NCBI GenBank assembly: GCA_039707465.1
Contig: CM077644.1
Span: forward strand, 221,979,962-222,043,961
DNA length: 64,000 bases
DNA from: Rhabdophis nuchalis
Taxonomy: Eukaryota; Chordata; Lepidosauria; Squamata; Natricidae
Direction of reading: 5' to 3'
Shown here one piece after another: positions 1 to 10,885 of the stretch. The position numbers were made by a program, and so were the translations under genes. Each line of letters starts with the position of its first letter. The first letter of the stretch is position 1. The notes below the pieces were generated by a model. The model searched no databases and had not been told where the DNA came from. It saw only the letters and a list, made by a program, of their open reading frames with translations.

Positions 1-547
1 GTTCACCCAAACTGGTCCAAACTGGCTGAATCCCACTCCTGAATGCCTGCTTCTACCCATATACTGTTTCTGTCAAGGAGAAAGACAATTCTCCACCTTC
101 CACTTGTTCAAAATGCAGGCCTTCTCCTCACTTCTCCTTCCCAATACTTAAAAACTGAAGTGCTGCCATTGCAGCTTGCCAAATGCTCAGGATGCTAGGA
201 ATGTAATTTCACCAAAGTAAAAAAAAAATGTATATTTTCCCCATATTATGGTGTCTGGAAACTGTGGGTGTGATACTCTAGCGAACATCACAAATTGAGG
301 GAGGTGGGTGGTCTAGAAACATGAAATATACTTTAAAAAATGTAAGCATAGATCAGTCACCTCCGTTCTACTTCTGATCATCATCAAGCTTTAGGAGAAG
401 AAAAATCTGAAAACAGGACAGTCTTACATTTGAAATAATGACCTAAATACTTTCCAAATACCCAAGAATAAAACTTAGTTAACTCTAAGTACCTTTAAAG
501 CATACAGTTTTGATGTAATTTATTTCCAGGTGTAGAGTTTAGGAATA
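1..547. other. AT-rich non-coding stretch
   Basis: No reading frame, tandem repeat or element terminus could be supported here. It is ordinary AT-rich intergenic or intronic sequence. Confidence 0.5.
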
Positions 548-626
548 GATTTAAACATAAAATTTGGTTAACCTTTCGTTGTACTAAATGTACGACGAAA
601 GGTCAATCAAATTTTATGTTTAAATC
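548..626. repeat. Near-perfect hairpin, probably a MITE core
   Basis: The two arms begin GATTTAAACATAAAATTT and end with its reverse complement, and they converge on a short loop around GTACTAAATGTAC. Arms are roughly 36 bp with few mismatches and contain the inverted motif CCTTTCGT/ACGAAAGG. No coding capacity and no clear flanking duplication are visible. A small foldback transposon is the simplest reading. Confidence 0.6.
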
Positions 627-699
627 TTAGGGTTGGGGTTTAGATGTAGTTGTAGAACATTTTTACAGTTGTGATTAAAGTACAAGTACAGTACAGAAA

Positions 700-870
700 A
701 GGACATATTTATTTATTTAAAAGATGTGAATGGCCGCCCATTTTAAACAAAATTCTGGTTGGCTCACAACAACAATAAAACCCAGTAACAATAAAATCAG
801 GAACCATAAAACCGTAAAAATGTATAAATAAGAGCCTGATGATGCTGTCATTCTCTTGGGATGTCTGCCA
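700..870 (-). mobile_element. LINE 3'-UTR-like fragment with (AAAT)n tail
   Basis: Read on the minus strand, the segment ends in GGGCGGCC followed about 30 bases later by an AAATAAATAAATA tail. This resembles the GGGCGG...(AAAT)n 3' ends of other LINE fragments in the window, for example near 13880. No coding part is recognisable, so the family assignment is weak. Confidence 0.35.
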
Positions 871-1027
871 ACCAATTCCAGGTGTCGTCATTTGATCCCA
901 GTGCCTGGGTAAAATGCCAGATATCGATAGCTTACTGAAGTGTTAGAAAGGGTCTTACCAGATCACTAGAGCCAGCTGTAGTATGTTTGGTATAATGAGT
1001 AAGGCACTGGGCTAGAAACCATTATAT

Positions 1028-1029
1028 CG

Positions 1030-1103
<74 letters not shown>
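1028..1103. repeat. (AAT)n microsatellite
   Basis: About 25 uninterrupted ATA units. The tract directly precedes the R4/Dong-like remnant and may be its original target. Poly-isoleucine and poly-leucine frames across it are artefacts of the repeat. Confidence 0.97.
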
Positions 1104-1104
<1 letters not shown>

Positions 1105-1530
1105 TAACTTGTCCTACAACACACCTGATATAACAATAATTGAAAAGAAAAAAGTATGGTTCGTTGACATTGCAATATCTGGTGATGCACGTATTGAAAA
1201 TAAGCAGCAAGAAAAAATCACAAAATACTGGGACTTGCAAATTGAAGTTGAGCGACTGTGGAAAAAGAAATAATGTGTTGTCCCGATTGTAATTGGAGCC
1301 CTTGGAGCAATACCTAGGGAACTGCCTCGCTATGTGGAGGTTCTAGGTTTGTCGGACTTGAGCATTCTGACTACAAAGGGCCACCCTGCTTGGAATAGCT
1401 TATATCCTCTGACGTTACCTTGACAGTTCCTAGGTCCTTGGTTAGGACTCGAGCTGTTGAGCTGCCAACCAGCCCCACCAAAGATTAACCACAAAATCTC
1501 ACCAAAGATTAACCACAAAATAATAATAAT
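1104..1530 (+). mobile_element. R4/Dong-like LINE 3' remnant (endonuclease-like C terminus)
   Basis: Forward translation from about 1117 to 1410 gives a degenerate protein with PDITIIEKKKVWFVDIAI, then KYWDLQIEVERLW, a stop codon, and VVPIVIGALGAIP. The PD followed by an Asp after a beta-strand-like run, then KY..L..E..RLW and VVP..IGALG, fits the C-terminal restriction-like endonuclease region of R4/Dong/R2-type non-LTR retrotransposons. At least two in-frame stops show it is dead. It is flanked by (AAT)n upstream and ends near 1515-1530 in four ATA units. Dong of Bombyx is known to insert into TAA repeats. The clade assignment is inferred from motif pattern only. Confidence 0.55.
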
Positions 1531-1587
1531 AGGGCTTATTCCACACAGTTTCCAAGTATCAACAATGAATCAAAGGCATAATAGCTA

Positions 1588-1589
1588 TC

Positions 1590-1648
<59 letters not shown>

Positions 1649-1668
1649 ATCTATCATCTATCTAGTAT
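1588..1668. repeat. (ATCT)n / GATA-type microsatellite
   Basis: About 17 ATCT units with a small interruption at the 3' side. On the opposite strand this is a GATA (Bkm-type) tract. Confidence 0.95.
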
Positions 1669-1761
1669 CTTGAACTACATTTATATTTATATCACAGCGA
1701 CAGAGAGAATTTAGAAGAATATTCAGGGAAAGTCAAATAATTTAGCTGGTTACGTTGGTAA

Positions 1762-2037
1762 TTTATTGGTGGCTATGACCAATTGCAAGAGAATGGTAAA
1801 AGTGCAAAGGCTGCACTTTTAAAGCATTTTCTAGAGAAAACCATTATTTGTGAAGATCTAGGAAAAGTTGAAATGGGTGAATTTAAGAAATCAGAAGAAG
1901 ATGCTAGTATAGAGACTGAGCGACCATCAACAAAAGGAACCAAGCTAAAAGCAAAACAGCTGGAAACTGCACTGCCAACAGATCAGGTTAAAGAATTACT
2001 CAATCTTGAGTCAAGTAAGAAAGGGAAAGTAAAATAA
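1762..2037 (+). other. Unrecognised short open frame, about 91 codons
   Basis: An open frame begins after a stop near 1759 and ends at a TAA at 2035-2037. It has no ATG near its beginning and is rich in Lys and Glu. I do not recognise the protein. It could be a fragment of a processed pseudogene or of an old retroelement, or chance. The frame sits between a microsatellite and a SINE, with no promoter, splice site or poly(A) signal that would make it a gene. Confidence 0.15.
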
Positions 2038-2139
2038 TATAGTCAAGAACGAAATGAATTCATTTATCTTGTTTGAATCTTAGTTCTTATTATGGTTATT
2101 AAAATGTATTAAAATATACTACCTCTACAAATGTTATTA

Positions 2140-2431
2140 GAAAGGGTGGTTCAGTGGCTGAAACGCTGAGCTTGTCGATCAGAAAGGTTGGCAGTTTGGC
2201 GGTTCGAATCACTAGCGCCGCATAACGGAGTGAGCTCCCAACCTAGCAGTTCGAAAGCATGTAAAAATACAAGTAGAAAAATAGGAACCACCTTTGGTGG
2301 GAAGGTAACAGTATTCTGTGTGCCTTCGGAATTTAGTCATGCTGGCCACATGATCACAGAGACGTCTTCAGATAGCGCTGGCTCTTTGACTTTGAAATGG
2401 AGATGAACACTGCCCCCTAGAATTGGGAATG
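2140..2431 (+). mobile_element. Sauria-type tRNA-derived SINE
   Basis: The head reads like a tRNA gene: an A-box-like GTGGCTGAAACGC and a B box GGTTCGAATC near 2200. The body has the AACGGAGTGAGCTCCC and GCTGGCCACATGATCAC stretches that also occur, inverted, in the copy at 7529-7884. It ends in GACTATTATT and runs into an (ATT)n tail. Sauria SINEs are short RNA-polymerase-III retroelements of squamates, mobilised by LINE proteins in trans. No clean target duplication is seen because the tail joins an L2 fragment. Confidence 0.85.
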
Positions 2432-2433
2432 AC

Positions 2434-2526
<93 letters not shown>
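2432..2526. repeat. (ATT)n microsatellite shared by two element tails
   Basis: About 31 ATT units. It is the 3' tail of the plus-strand SINE on its left and also the 3' tail of the minus-strand L2 on its right. Confidence 0.95.
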
Positions 2527-2527
<1 letters not shown>

Positions 2528-2994
2528 TTAATTTGTTGACCGCTCCTCTCCCCATAGGGACTCGGAGCGGTGCACAGGGAAAACTAAAACAATAAATATA
2601 CAAACACATTAAAAACAAATTAAACGTATACCTGTGCTAAAATACCCCATTAACATACTAAAATTCCCAGTTAAAACAACTAAAACCCCATAGAGAGAGA
2701 CTACCCTAGGCCGGCCAAGCAGAAAAGATGTGTTTTTAGTTTTAGATGGAAGGAGCGGAAGTCCGTGGTCGTTCTAATGTCGGGGGGAAGGTCGTTCCAG
2801 AGGGCTGGGCCCGCCACAGAGAGAGCCCTTCCCCTGGGCGTCGCCCGCTGACAAAGTCTAGTGGACGGCACCCGGAGAAGTCCCTCTCTGTGGGAGCGAA
2901 TCGGCCGTGAGGATGTATGAGGCAGGATCCGATCCCGCAGATAGCTAGGTCCCGAGCCATGGAGCGCTTTAAAAATGATGACTAATACCTTAGT
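2527..2994 (-). mobile_element. L2 LINE, 3' fragment
   Basis: On the minus strand this encodes the last ~100 residues of the L2 protein (VLVIIFKALHGSGPSYL, then IRSHREGLLRVPS and ending HLFCLAGLG), followed by a 3' UTR with the characteristic CCGAGTCCCTATGGGGAG segment. It is 5' truncated near 2994, matches the end of the long L2 at 19374-22603, and has a few substitutions. Confidence 0.9.
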
Positions 2995-5039
2995 CATTAA
3001 CAAGCTGTGTAATTGGGCCAACATCTCTTACAGAATGATCTCTTTAATGACCAAGCAAAATGACACAAAAGGAAAGTTCGTCAGCCAGGATATTGCAAAA
3101 AGCTGGGGAAAGCAACACAATCGAGACTGTAAGATAGTTACCAAGCTTGCCATTGAAAGTCACCTTCAAGGCAGTGGCTGTAGAGCACATGCTTCAGACA
3201 GTGATCGGTGTCAGGTTAATTATGTTATGGGCCAATATGGCCTTCATTACTCTTTGTGTCATTGACATTGCTCTTTGTGTTCCACATCTAGTAACAACTA
3301 AATCTGACGTCCTGATTTCCACCACCCATGTAATTGCTTTTTCATTCTCTCCGTACAGTTAGTTGACTGGGACTTTATGGAAGTTCAAAGAAGATGACAG
3401 AATGGCTGAGAATAATGGATGATTTAGTCAAGGCAGTTTGGAAAACAAAAGGCAGTCACTTGATGGCGGTAATGAGAACCACAGAAAGGCTAAGTCAGCT
3501 CCTTTGCTTTTCACGCCTCCCTCTCACCGTGCACTGGCTACAACTTGTGTGCCATGACAGCTCTCTTAATAACCAGCCTTTCCAACAGATGAATCTGGGA
3601 CTCTTTTGTTCATCTATCAAGCGGTCAGATTCTCTGTACGTGCTTGTCTTGGTGGAATTGTACTTAATAAAGCTGTGATTTCTTTCAGGAACCAGTTCTA
3701 GCTTTATTTCCATCCATTCACATTTTCTCACTGCATGATTTCCACTGAGAAAGCCCACTTGAATTTTGTCTCTGCAGCAAGGTTCATGCTGAAGATTTTC
3801 CTTGCCGTTCAGTTTCTGACAGATGCAAATCATAAAACTCTCAAGCGTGGATAAAATGTAAGAATATTTGACTAAATCTTTTTTCTTTATGTAAGAAGAA
3901 TACTGAAATATTGAAAGTGTCCTGAGCGTCTACTATCTTTAGCAAAACAAGTCATGCTGAATTTCTTTATGAATGGCGCTGTGGATGTTCAACATTTTTC
4001 AATTTTATACAAATGACAATTTGTTTTGTGTTATATTCCAGTAGCAAACAGAGTGTTCTTCAAAAAATAGCTCTCTTTCTCTACACACACATATACATAT
4101 ACATACATATAAATATACATATGCATACACACATATACAATATGTGTGTGTGTGTGTATGTGTGTGCTACCAGTATTCCCAACAATTGTAAAGGTACATG
4201 GAAATTGCAAGCAATAAATAATTGCATTCATTTATTTGCAAACCTATGTGCCTAGTCTCATTATTTTGTCATAGTTTTCAATAACAAATATTGCATTGCA
4301 TTAAAGCACAAGGAATTCAAGTTATCAATCACTGTAATTCTTACTAATCATGGTGAATTATCATATTAGATGTGATGTAAAATCTACGGAGATGCAAAAA
4401 GGAAAGATATCTCATCAGTGATTAAATGACAGAAACACCTAGAAATGTGCTTTTGAAGTAGATCTCAATATTAGCAAGGAAGGCAGTGCTATTAAGATAC
4501 GATCTTAAACCATAAATGGTTTTAAAGGGTTTAAATATTTCTGAGCTGTGATTTTAAAGAAAAAAATAAGAGCAGTTGTGTGGCTTTCTCTTTTCAAGGT
4601 CTGTGCTAATAAGAAAAAAAAATCATCTTCTGCACAGGATATCTAAATCATCAAGTGTGAGTTTCCGTTGTATATCTAGGTATTTTATGTCTACATTTGT
4701 GCCCTATGCAGTTTGTCATATAAGGCAGGAAAAATAAATTAAAATTCAATCCAGAAAAGAAAGACAGATCATCGATAGCAAATCACTCTTAGCCAGTATG
4801 ATTCAAATTCTGGTTCAAAGCCTAACAGTGCCTCTTCATCTGGCACTATTCAATTGTCAATTGTCAATTCCAACTGGTCTCTGCTTTCAGGAAAGATGTT
4901 AAGACACAATTTTATATAAGAACTGAGCTCAAAGTACTCAACTGCAGTTTTTGATGCGTGGCAAAATTCCCTGAAACCTACGTGACTAAGATAAATTTTA
5001 TTTATGATGGCTGAGGACACCACAACATATCCTGTAAGA
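2995..5039. other. Mostly unique non-coding DNA
   Basis: No supported gene. A degenerate CA/TATG-rich tract lies at about 4083-4166. Short open frames (for example 3394-3678 plus, 3495-3833 minus) overlap on both strands and have no recognisable domain. Confidence 0.5.
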
Positions 5040-5437
5040 CAGTGTTGGTGAACCTGTCTGTCCTCACATGCCAAAATTGTGTGAAGAAAGCCTCCAGAAC
5101 CTGGAGAGGACGAAAAATGAAACTTCTACCGGAAGTTCGGGAATGGACTGTTCAAAAAGGGACTGTCCCCCAGAGGCCCTCCGGAAGCTGGAAACAGTCT
5201 GTTTCCAAACTTCTGGTAGTCCAAGAAGTTCAATTTTTTTGTCCTTCCCAGGCTCCAGAGGTTTTCCTGGTGCCTGGGGAGGGCAAAAATGGCCACCCCT
5301 GGCCCTCCGGAGAGGCTGAAAATAAGCTGGCTGGCATGCATGCGTGCTGGAGCTGACATAGGGCAGTGGCTCATGTGGCCACAGAGATGGCTCCGCGTGC
5401 CACCTGGGGCACACGTGCCATAGGTTCGCCATCATGG
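5040..5437. mobile_element. hAT-type MITE (CAGTG..GGTGAACC family)
   Basis: The left end CAGTGTTGGTGAACC and right end GGTTCGCCATCATGG are imperfect terminal inverted repeats. The flanks CTGTAAGA and CTATAAGA are an 8-bp target duplication with one mismatch, as expected for hAT transposition. The interior is GC-rich, has no transposase and produces overlapping spurious frames on both strands. Confidence 0.75.
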
Positions 5438-5791
5438 CTATAAGAGGTTCTTCAAAATATAGAAATAGTTTAATCATGACACTTGACATAATTTTGGAAC
5501 AGTGGCAAATATCTGTAGCTCAGCTGTAGGATGAGGATGAAGGTTTGTTCTCCGAGCCTGTGGGTTGGTTGGTTTCCAAACGTTTTGTTACGTGACATTC
5601 TCTGCTATAGTGTTTAACTGCTTGAAAGAAAAGTGGGGAAATGGTGGGATGTCATATTAAGGTACTTTTGGTTCACTGAACAAATTGAAAATTTACTTTC
5701 TAGACTTAAAGAAAAGTCAGCATCTTTCTGCTCAAATTAAGTCATGTGGTTGTTAGGGGGGGAATGGAGTATTTATTATATAAGATATTTG

Positions 5792-5860
<69 letters not shown>

Positions 5861-7515
5861 AATATGGAGTTTTTATAAGACTTTTCAAAGTCTTAATATT
5901 TTTAGGCATTTAGTTATGAGTAGAAATGCATACGTTGTGCAAGTATCTGTATATATATGTACACTACAACTTTCTGCTGAAGAATTATGTTCAAGCACTC
6001 CTTATTAAAAAGGAAGCAAACAGGAGGCATAAAATATAGAAACAATTAGTTATAACCAACCATATATACACCCAGTATATATTGTGGTTGTAATGTAATC
6101 TTAATTATAGTAGAAGTGATTTTCTGTGAAGGTATGAACAATATTTTCACAACTAATGTAGGTGGGACAGGGCATAGAACGGGATGGGATGGGATAAAAA
6201 TTGATGTATATTAACTCAAATGTAAATGTAGTTGTAGGTATTGAAGTATTTCCTATCCCAAAAGATTCAGACACAAAAAGTTCAAGGGAAATCTAATTCG
6301 AAGTGGCCAATCAAATTGAACCTACAAGTCTGTATTGTGGACAAAGACAATCAAAGTCTGGGAAAGTCAAATGCTAAAGAGTTCATCAGGAGCAAAGTTC
6401 CCCATCAGGTAGGCTTATAAAAAGAAGAGACAATGTTTTGTCTTTGCTTCACTTTTCTTCTTATGGGAAGAACTAAGTTATATTTATCTCTCTGGCTCCA
6501 AGCCAAAGTGATTGGAGATCTGGGGGAAAATGAGCAATCTAAGGAATTATGGAGCTGGAGGCAGACAAAAATGTTCATGGGTTTTATGGACAATTCATAC
6601 TTATGACCATTGTAGTGTCTCTGAGTTCATATGATCAAATTTCATATACTTGGCAACTGTCATATTTATGATGGTTGCAGTATCCTGGGATCCTGGGATC
6701 ACCTTTTGCAACCTTCTGACAAGCAAAGTCAATTTAGGAAGCCAGATTTACTTAACAACTGGTCACTAACTAAACAACTGCAGTGAGTCACTTAACAACT
6801 GAGGCAAGAAAGGTGGTAAAATGCAACAAAATTCACTGAACAACAGAAACTTGGGCTCAATTGTGGTCTTAAATTGAAAACTACCTATAGTATATAGTGG
6901 TATAAAGTAATGTTGATAATATTAGCTAGTGTGTAGTGCACTACTGTATTGACTGTACTGTACTCTTATTTAATTAATTTTTAATATATTAAAATATTTT
7001 AAAGTTATTATTTAAAATTATTTGATAAAATTAAGTATTTAATTATTTTTCTATTTCTGCCACAAGTTGGATGGCAACTTCTAGGCTATTATCAAGTACC
7101 CCAAAGCTTTCAGAGGCTGAAAGTCTATTGGGATGAGGGGCGTGGTTATGGCCGGGTTGGTGTGAGAACGTTTTCTCCATTTCCCAGGGCGATTTCACAG
7201 AAGAAAGTGGATTAAAGTGTTGAAAATGCATCGTTAGAAGTCAAAATAGTTTACAGCTGTACTGGAAGGGCTGCTGTGCCAAGAATCTGACTTTTGGATC
7301 AGTAGGTCAACCTGGACTGCTTGAAATTTGTTTTGTTTACTGTGTGGAAAGACGAATGAGGAAAAAGTCACGATACATCACGTGATGACAATGTGGGGAC
7401 ACAAGTTTGACATTCCTGTTCTAGACTATTATCAAGCACTGAATGCTTTCAGAGGCTGCATTTGGCCTTAAGGTCTAAGATAAGGACCTCTGTCTTAAAG
7501 CCTATTTGCGCTAAT
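5438..7515. other. Non-coding DNA with a degenerate MITE-like segment
   Basis: No gene is supported. Around 6594-6860 the phrases CTTATGACCATTG, CACTTAACAACTG and TAAACAACTGCAGTGAG recur in related form at 27841-28237, 36690-37015 and 53995-54330. That marks an abundant but degenerate interspersed element whose termini I cannot place. Confidence 0.45.
5792..5859. repeat. (GATA)n microsatellite
   Basis: About 17 uninterrupted GATA units; a Bkm-type simple repeat. Confidence 0.97.
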
Positions 7516-7528
7516 ATTACTTGGATTA

Positions 7529-7884
7529 AGTAAAGGTAAAGGTTCTCCTTGCACATATGAGCTAGTTCTTTCACGACTCTAGGGGACGATGCTCATCTCC
7601 GTTTCAAAGCCGAAGAGCCAGCGCTGTTCGAAGACGTCTCCGTAGTCACGTGGCTGGCATGACTAAACGCCTAAGGAGCACATAACGCTGTTACCTCCCT
7701 ACCAAAGTGGTCCCTATTTTTCTACTTGCATTTTGACATGCTTTCGAACTGCTAGGTTGGCACAACCCAGGACAAGTAATGGGAACTCACTCCGTTATGC
7801 GGCACTATGGATTTGATCCGGCGAATTGCTGACCTTTCGGATCGACAAGCTCAGCATCTTAGCCACTGAGCCACCATGTCCCTC
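7529..7884 (-). mobile_element. Sauria-type SINE, full length, minus strand
   Basis: Minus-strand reading gives a tRNA-like head (GGTGGCTCAGTGGCTAAGATG with B-box-like GGATCAAATCC), the body shared with the copy at 2140, and a 3' end near 7529. It is bounded by a perfect 13-bp target duplication, ATTACTTGGATTA, at 7516-7528 and 7885-7897. At 356 bp it is about the usual full length. The duplication shows LINE-mediated insertion. Confidence 0.92.
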
Positions 7885-7897
7885 ATTACTTGGATTA

Positions 7898-9038
7898 CAT
7901 CTACCTATCTACCTATATGTGGGGAAATCATTTTTTGAGAACATCCTATCCTTGAGTCCAACAGTGGGTCTTCTGTTATAGGCTGCCAGTAAAATAAAAT
8001 GTGTGAAGCTGTAAGAAAATGATCAAATATTTAATGGCCCTCTGTGAGCTAGAAACAGATTGGAATGCATGAACCATAAGCAGCTATGCTACTGTTTCTT
8101 AAGTACTAAGCAAAGCTTAGAGGAAACGGCATATTCAGGTCATACATTTTCCAGTTGTTATGCTAATCAATCCTCTACTGAACAATCTGTAGCATTCCTA
8201 CAACAAATTAACCAAGCTAAGGATAACCAAGACACCCATAAATATCCATTAGAATATACAGTTCTTTAAATATAGATGAGGTTATTGGTGTTTATGACTA
8301 CTAAACTCTTGTATTGTTTTTGTGTTAAATTAATTATGAATCTTCTGGATTATACTTAACCAGGATACGTAAATTTTGTAGCAGTTTTTTGTTAAGTTAG
8401 TAACCTCATTTGAGCAGTTGTTTTGCCTTCAGGATCAATTACCTTACACCACACAAATGAGAGAGAGAGAAAACTTCAGTTGCTGCGCAAAAATTATTGC
8501 CAGCAATTTAAGTAAAATGTTAGCGGCTATTACTTTATGACACAGGACTGTAGCCTGAGTCCTTAGATTCATGTATGAATTCTCAAAAGTGTTAGATGAA
8601 ATTCTCAGACCTCTATTAAAAGTTATACTCAAACTGTAATTTCAGACACAACAGAAAATGGAAATGTAGATGGAATAATTACATTATTTCCTGCATGGAA
8701 TCTGATTTTATAGGGTGCTCCACCCTATGCCTGATACGCCTTGGGCTTTCTACTATACATTAGGAATTTGTGAGCTTGTGCAGCCCAAGTTCAAAACACC
8801 AGGTGTCCAGCAAAGTGATCCACCAAATTGCTATTTAGAGAAAAGACACTGTTGATCATAGTTTGGCTGCAAAGGATGATTTTCCTCAAGACTTCTCTGA
8901 TGGAAGACACTGTTTTGAAATGTGCAAGGCTTTAATTAATTAATCTTAATTAATTGTAAACTAAATACAATTTTTTTGTTTTTATTTTTCCCCAAACTCC
9001 TGTGTTTTCCTGAAAAGAAGACCCAACCAGAAAATAAG
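7898..9038. other. Unique non-coding DNA
   Basis: No gene or element boundary supported. A short TTAATTAA-rich palindromic run is present at 8934-8956. Confidence 0.5.
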
Positions 9039-9046
9039 CTCTAGCA

Positions 9047-9313
9047 CAGAGGTGGTATTCAGCAGGTTCTGACCAGTTCTGGAGAACCGATAGCAGAAAT
9101 TTTGAGTAGTTCGGAGAACTGGTAAATACCACCTCTGGCTGGCCCTGCCCCCATCTATTCTCTGTCTCTCAAGTCCCAGCTGATCGGGAGGGAATAGAGA
9201 TTTTACAGTATCCTTTCCCTGCCACGCCTATCAGGTCATGCCCACCAAGCCACACCACACCTACCAAGCCACACTCACAGAACCATAGTAAATTTTTTTG
9301 AATCCCACCACTG
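9047..9313. mobile_element. hAT-type MITE (CAGAGGTGG family)
   Basis: The left terminus CAGAGGTGGTATTCAGCAGG and right terminus AATCCCACCACTG are flanked by CTCTAGCA and CCCTAGCA, an 8-bp duplication with one mismatch. It is 267 bp with no coding capacity. Related copies are at 29343, 45783 and 55613. The sequence just outside the right end also occurs inside the 29343 copy. Confidence 0.82.
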
Positions 9314-9636
9314 CCCTAGCATGATTTTTCAGGTTACTCATAATTTAAGCCCGCCCCCCAGTTAAGATGGGCATAGTTAGCTTGATTTTGCTTGCATCAG
9401 GGTGTGCCTGTAGGGGACCAGGAAGGGCAGAGCATGGATGGAAATCCTGGCTTCCTATTGGGGATGGGGGCCTCCCACCCTTCTCGATCACCGGAATGTT
9501 TCCCATTGCAGGTAAACACAGCATTACTCCACAGAGTGAGATACTGGATGAAACCAGTAACCTTGTATATGATTGGTTTAATAGCATTGATATAATAAGA
9601 TCTAATAATGCTCCCAAATCACCGTATTAATTCAAA

Positions 9637-10090
9637 TTAGAATAGAGTAGATCTGGAAGGGACCTTGGAGATCTTCTAGTCCAGCTCCTTGCTCAAACAG
9701 GAGAACCTATACCATCTCAGCCAAGTGACTGTCAGTCTCTTCTTAAAAACCTCCATGATTTCGGGAGGCAAAGCTGTTCCACTGGTTAATTGTCCTCCCT
9801 GTTAGGAAGTTTCTCCTTAATTCCAGTTTTTTTCTCTCTGATTAGTTTCCAACTAATATTTCTTGTCCTTCTGGTGCTTTGGTGAATAATTTGATCCCCT
9901 CTTCTTTGTGGCAGCCCCTCAAATACTGGAATACTGCTATCATGTCACCCCTAATTTTTCTTTTCTTTAGACTAGCCTGAACCAAAACCTGCAGCCATTC
10001 CTTATGTGGTTTAGTCTCCAGGCCTTTGATCATCTTAGTTGCTCATCTCTGAACTTTTTCCAAAGTCTCCAAATTAGTCTTAACCCAGTT
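9637..10090 (-). mobile_element. CR1 LINE, 3' fragment
   Basis: The left end carries the CR1 3'-terminal motif inverted (GGAAGGGACCTTGGAGATCTTCTAGTCC, in parts). The minus-strand translation includes MIKGLETKPHKEW and GDMIAVFQYLRGCHKEEG, matching the C terminus of the CR1 protein at 48447-50078. Several stops and frame changes mark it as an old, 5'-truncated copy. Confidence 0.88.
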
Positions 10091-10885
10091 GCTGAAATCT
10101 AGACTATCTAAGAAGCTTGGTGCTAAGAAAAGACTATGGATGTAGTTGAACATTCTGACTATAGTAAAAGAAAATGGCAGCTTAGCTAACCTTATTAAGC
10201 CTCTGAAGCAAAGCTAGTCCCAGTAAATACTTAGATGGGAGACCCAGGTTCCATATTTTCAAAGAAAGCAAAATGGACACATCCATGAAGTCGTCTGGAA
10301 TTGAGTTGGACATAAGAAAATAATCAGCTGAAGCAGGTAAATAAATTCCCCCCTTCCGTTCTGTTGAGCACGGAAAGAAAAAGAATGCAGCAAATTACAT
10401 ATAACTCAATTTGGTGTACCAGGCTAAGATTAATTTCCTGCCTGTAAAAATAATGTTTCTGCTACAGTGTCAGTGTGTGCCTATTGCTAAGTATATAGTT
10501 ATTATTAGGTTCCCCATAAAGTTAATCAAGGACTTCTGCTACAATATAACTGGCAATTTCTCATGGTTAGCAGAATTTAAGTGTTCCTCTTGAGCCTTCA
10601 GATAGTCTTCTCCCTCTCTGCAATGTGTCCCAAGTGGATTTGAACCCCTGCTGCTCTATTACCTCCCTTCATAGCAAGCTTTTTGCCAACCCCTCTTCAG
10701 TGACGATGAATCACCCATGAATCAGCATCTCTTCTCTTTCCTGAAACTGTCTAAATCCAATTTTCCTTGCTAATGACTTACTTTTTGTTTGATCTAACAA
10801 CAATTTCATTTCTACCACTAATTTTGTATTCCATTTTAACTTCCTTGCTTCCCCATGAGAGACTGTGCGTAGGTGTTGTTCACAG
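10091..10885. other. Non-coding DNA, one 5S-like patch
   Basis: No gene is supported. The only notable content is the 5S rRNA-like stretch annotated separately at 10188-10250. Confidence 0.45.
10188..10250 (+). pseudogene. 5S rRNA-like remnant
   Basis: CTCTGAAGCAAAGCTAG followed by AGTAAATACTTAGATGGGAG resembles the internal promoter region of vertebrate 5S rRNA, including the TACTTGGATGGGAGACC box with one change. The outer parts of a 5S gene are absent, so it cannot be functional. It may be a dispersed 5S pseudogene or part of a 5S-derived SINE. A possible second remnant lies at 61808-61855 on the other strand. Confidence 0.4.

Noticed and set aside
966..1240. Poly-isoleucine and poly-leucine frames
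   Set aside because: Direct translation of the (AAT)n microsatellite.
2143..2210. Possible tRNA gene
   Set aside because: A and B boxes are present but the sequence continues into a SINE body and does not fold as a full cloverleaf; the same applies to heads at 7884, 16749, 25925, 44769 and 55995.
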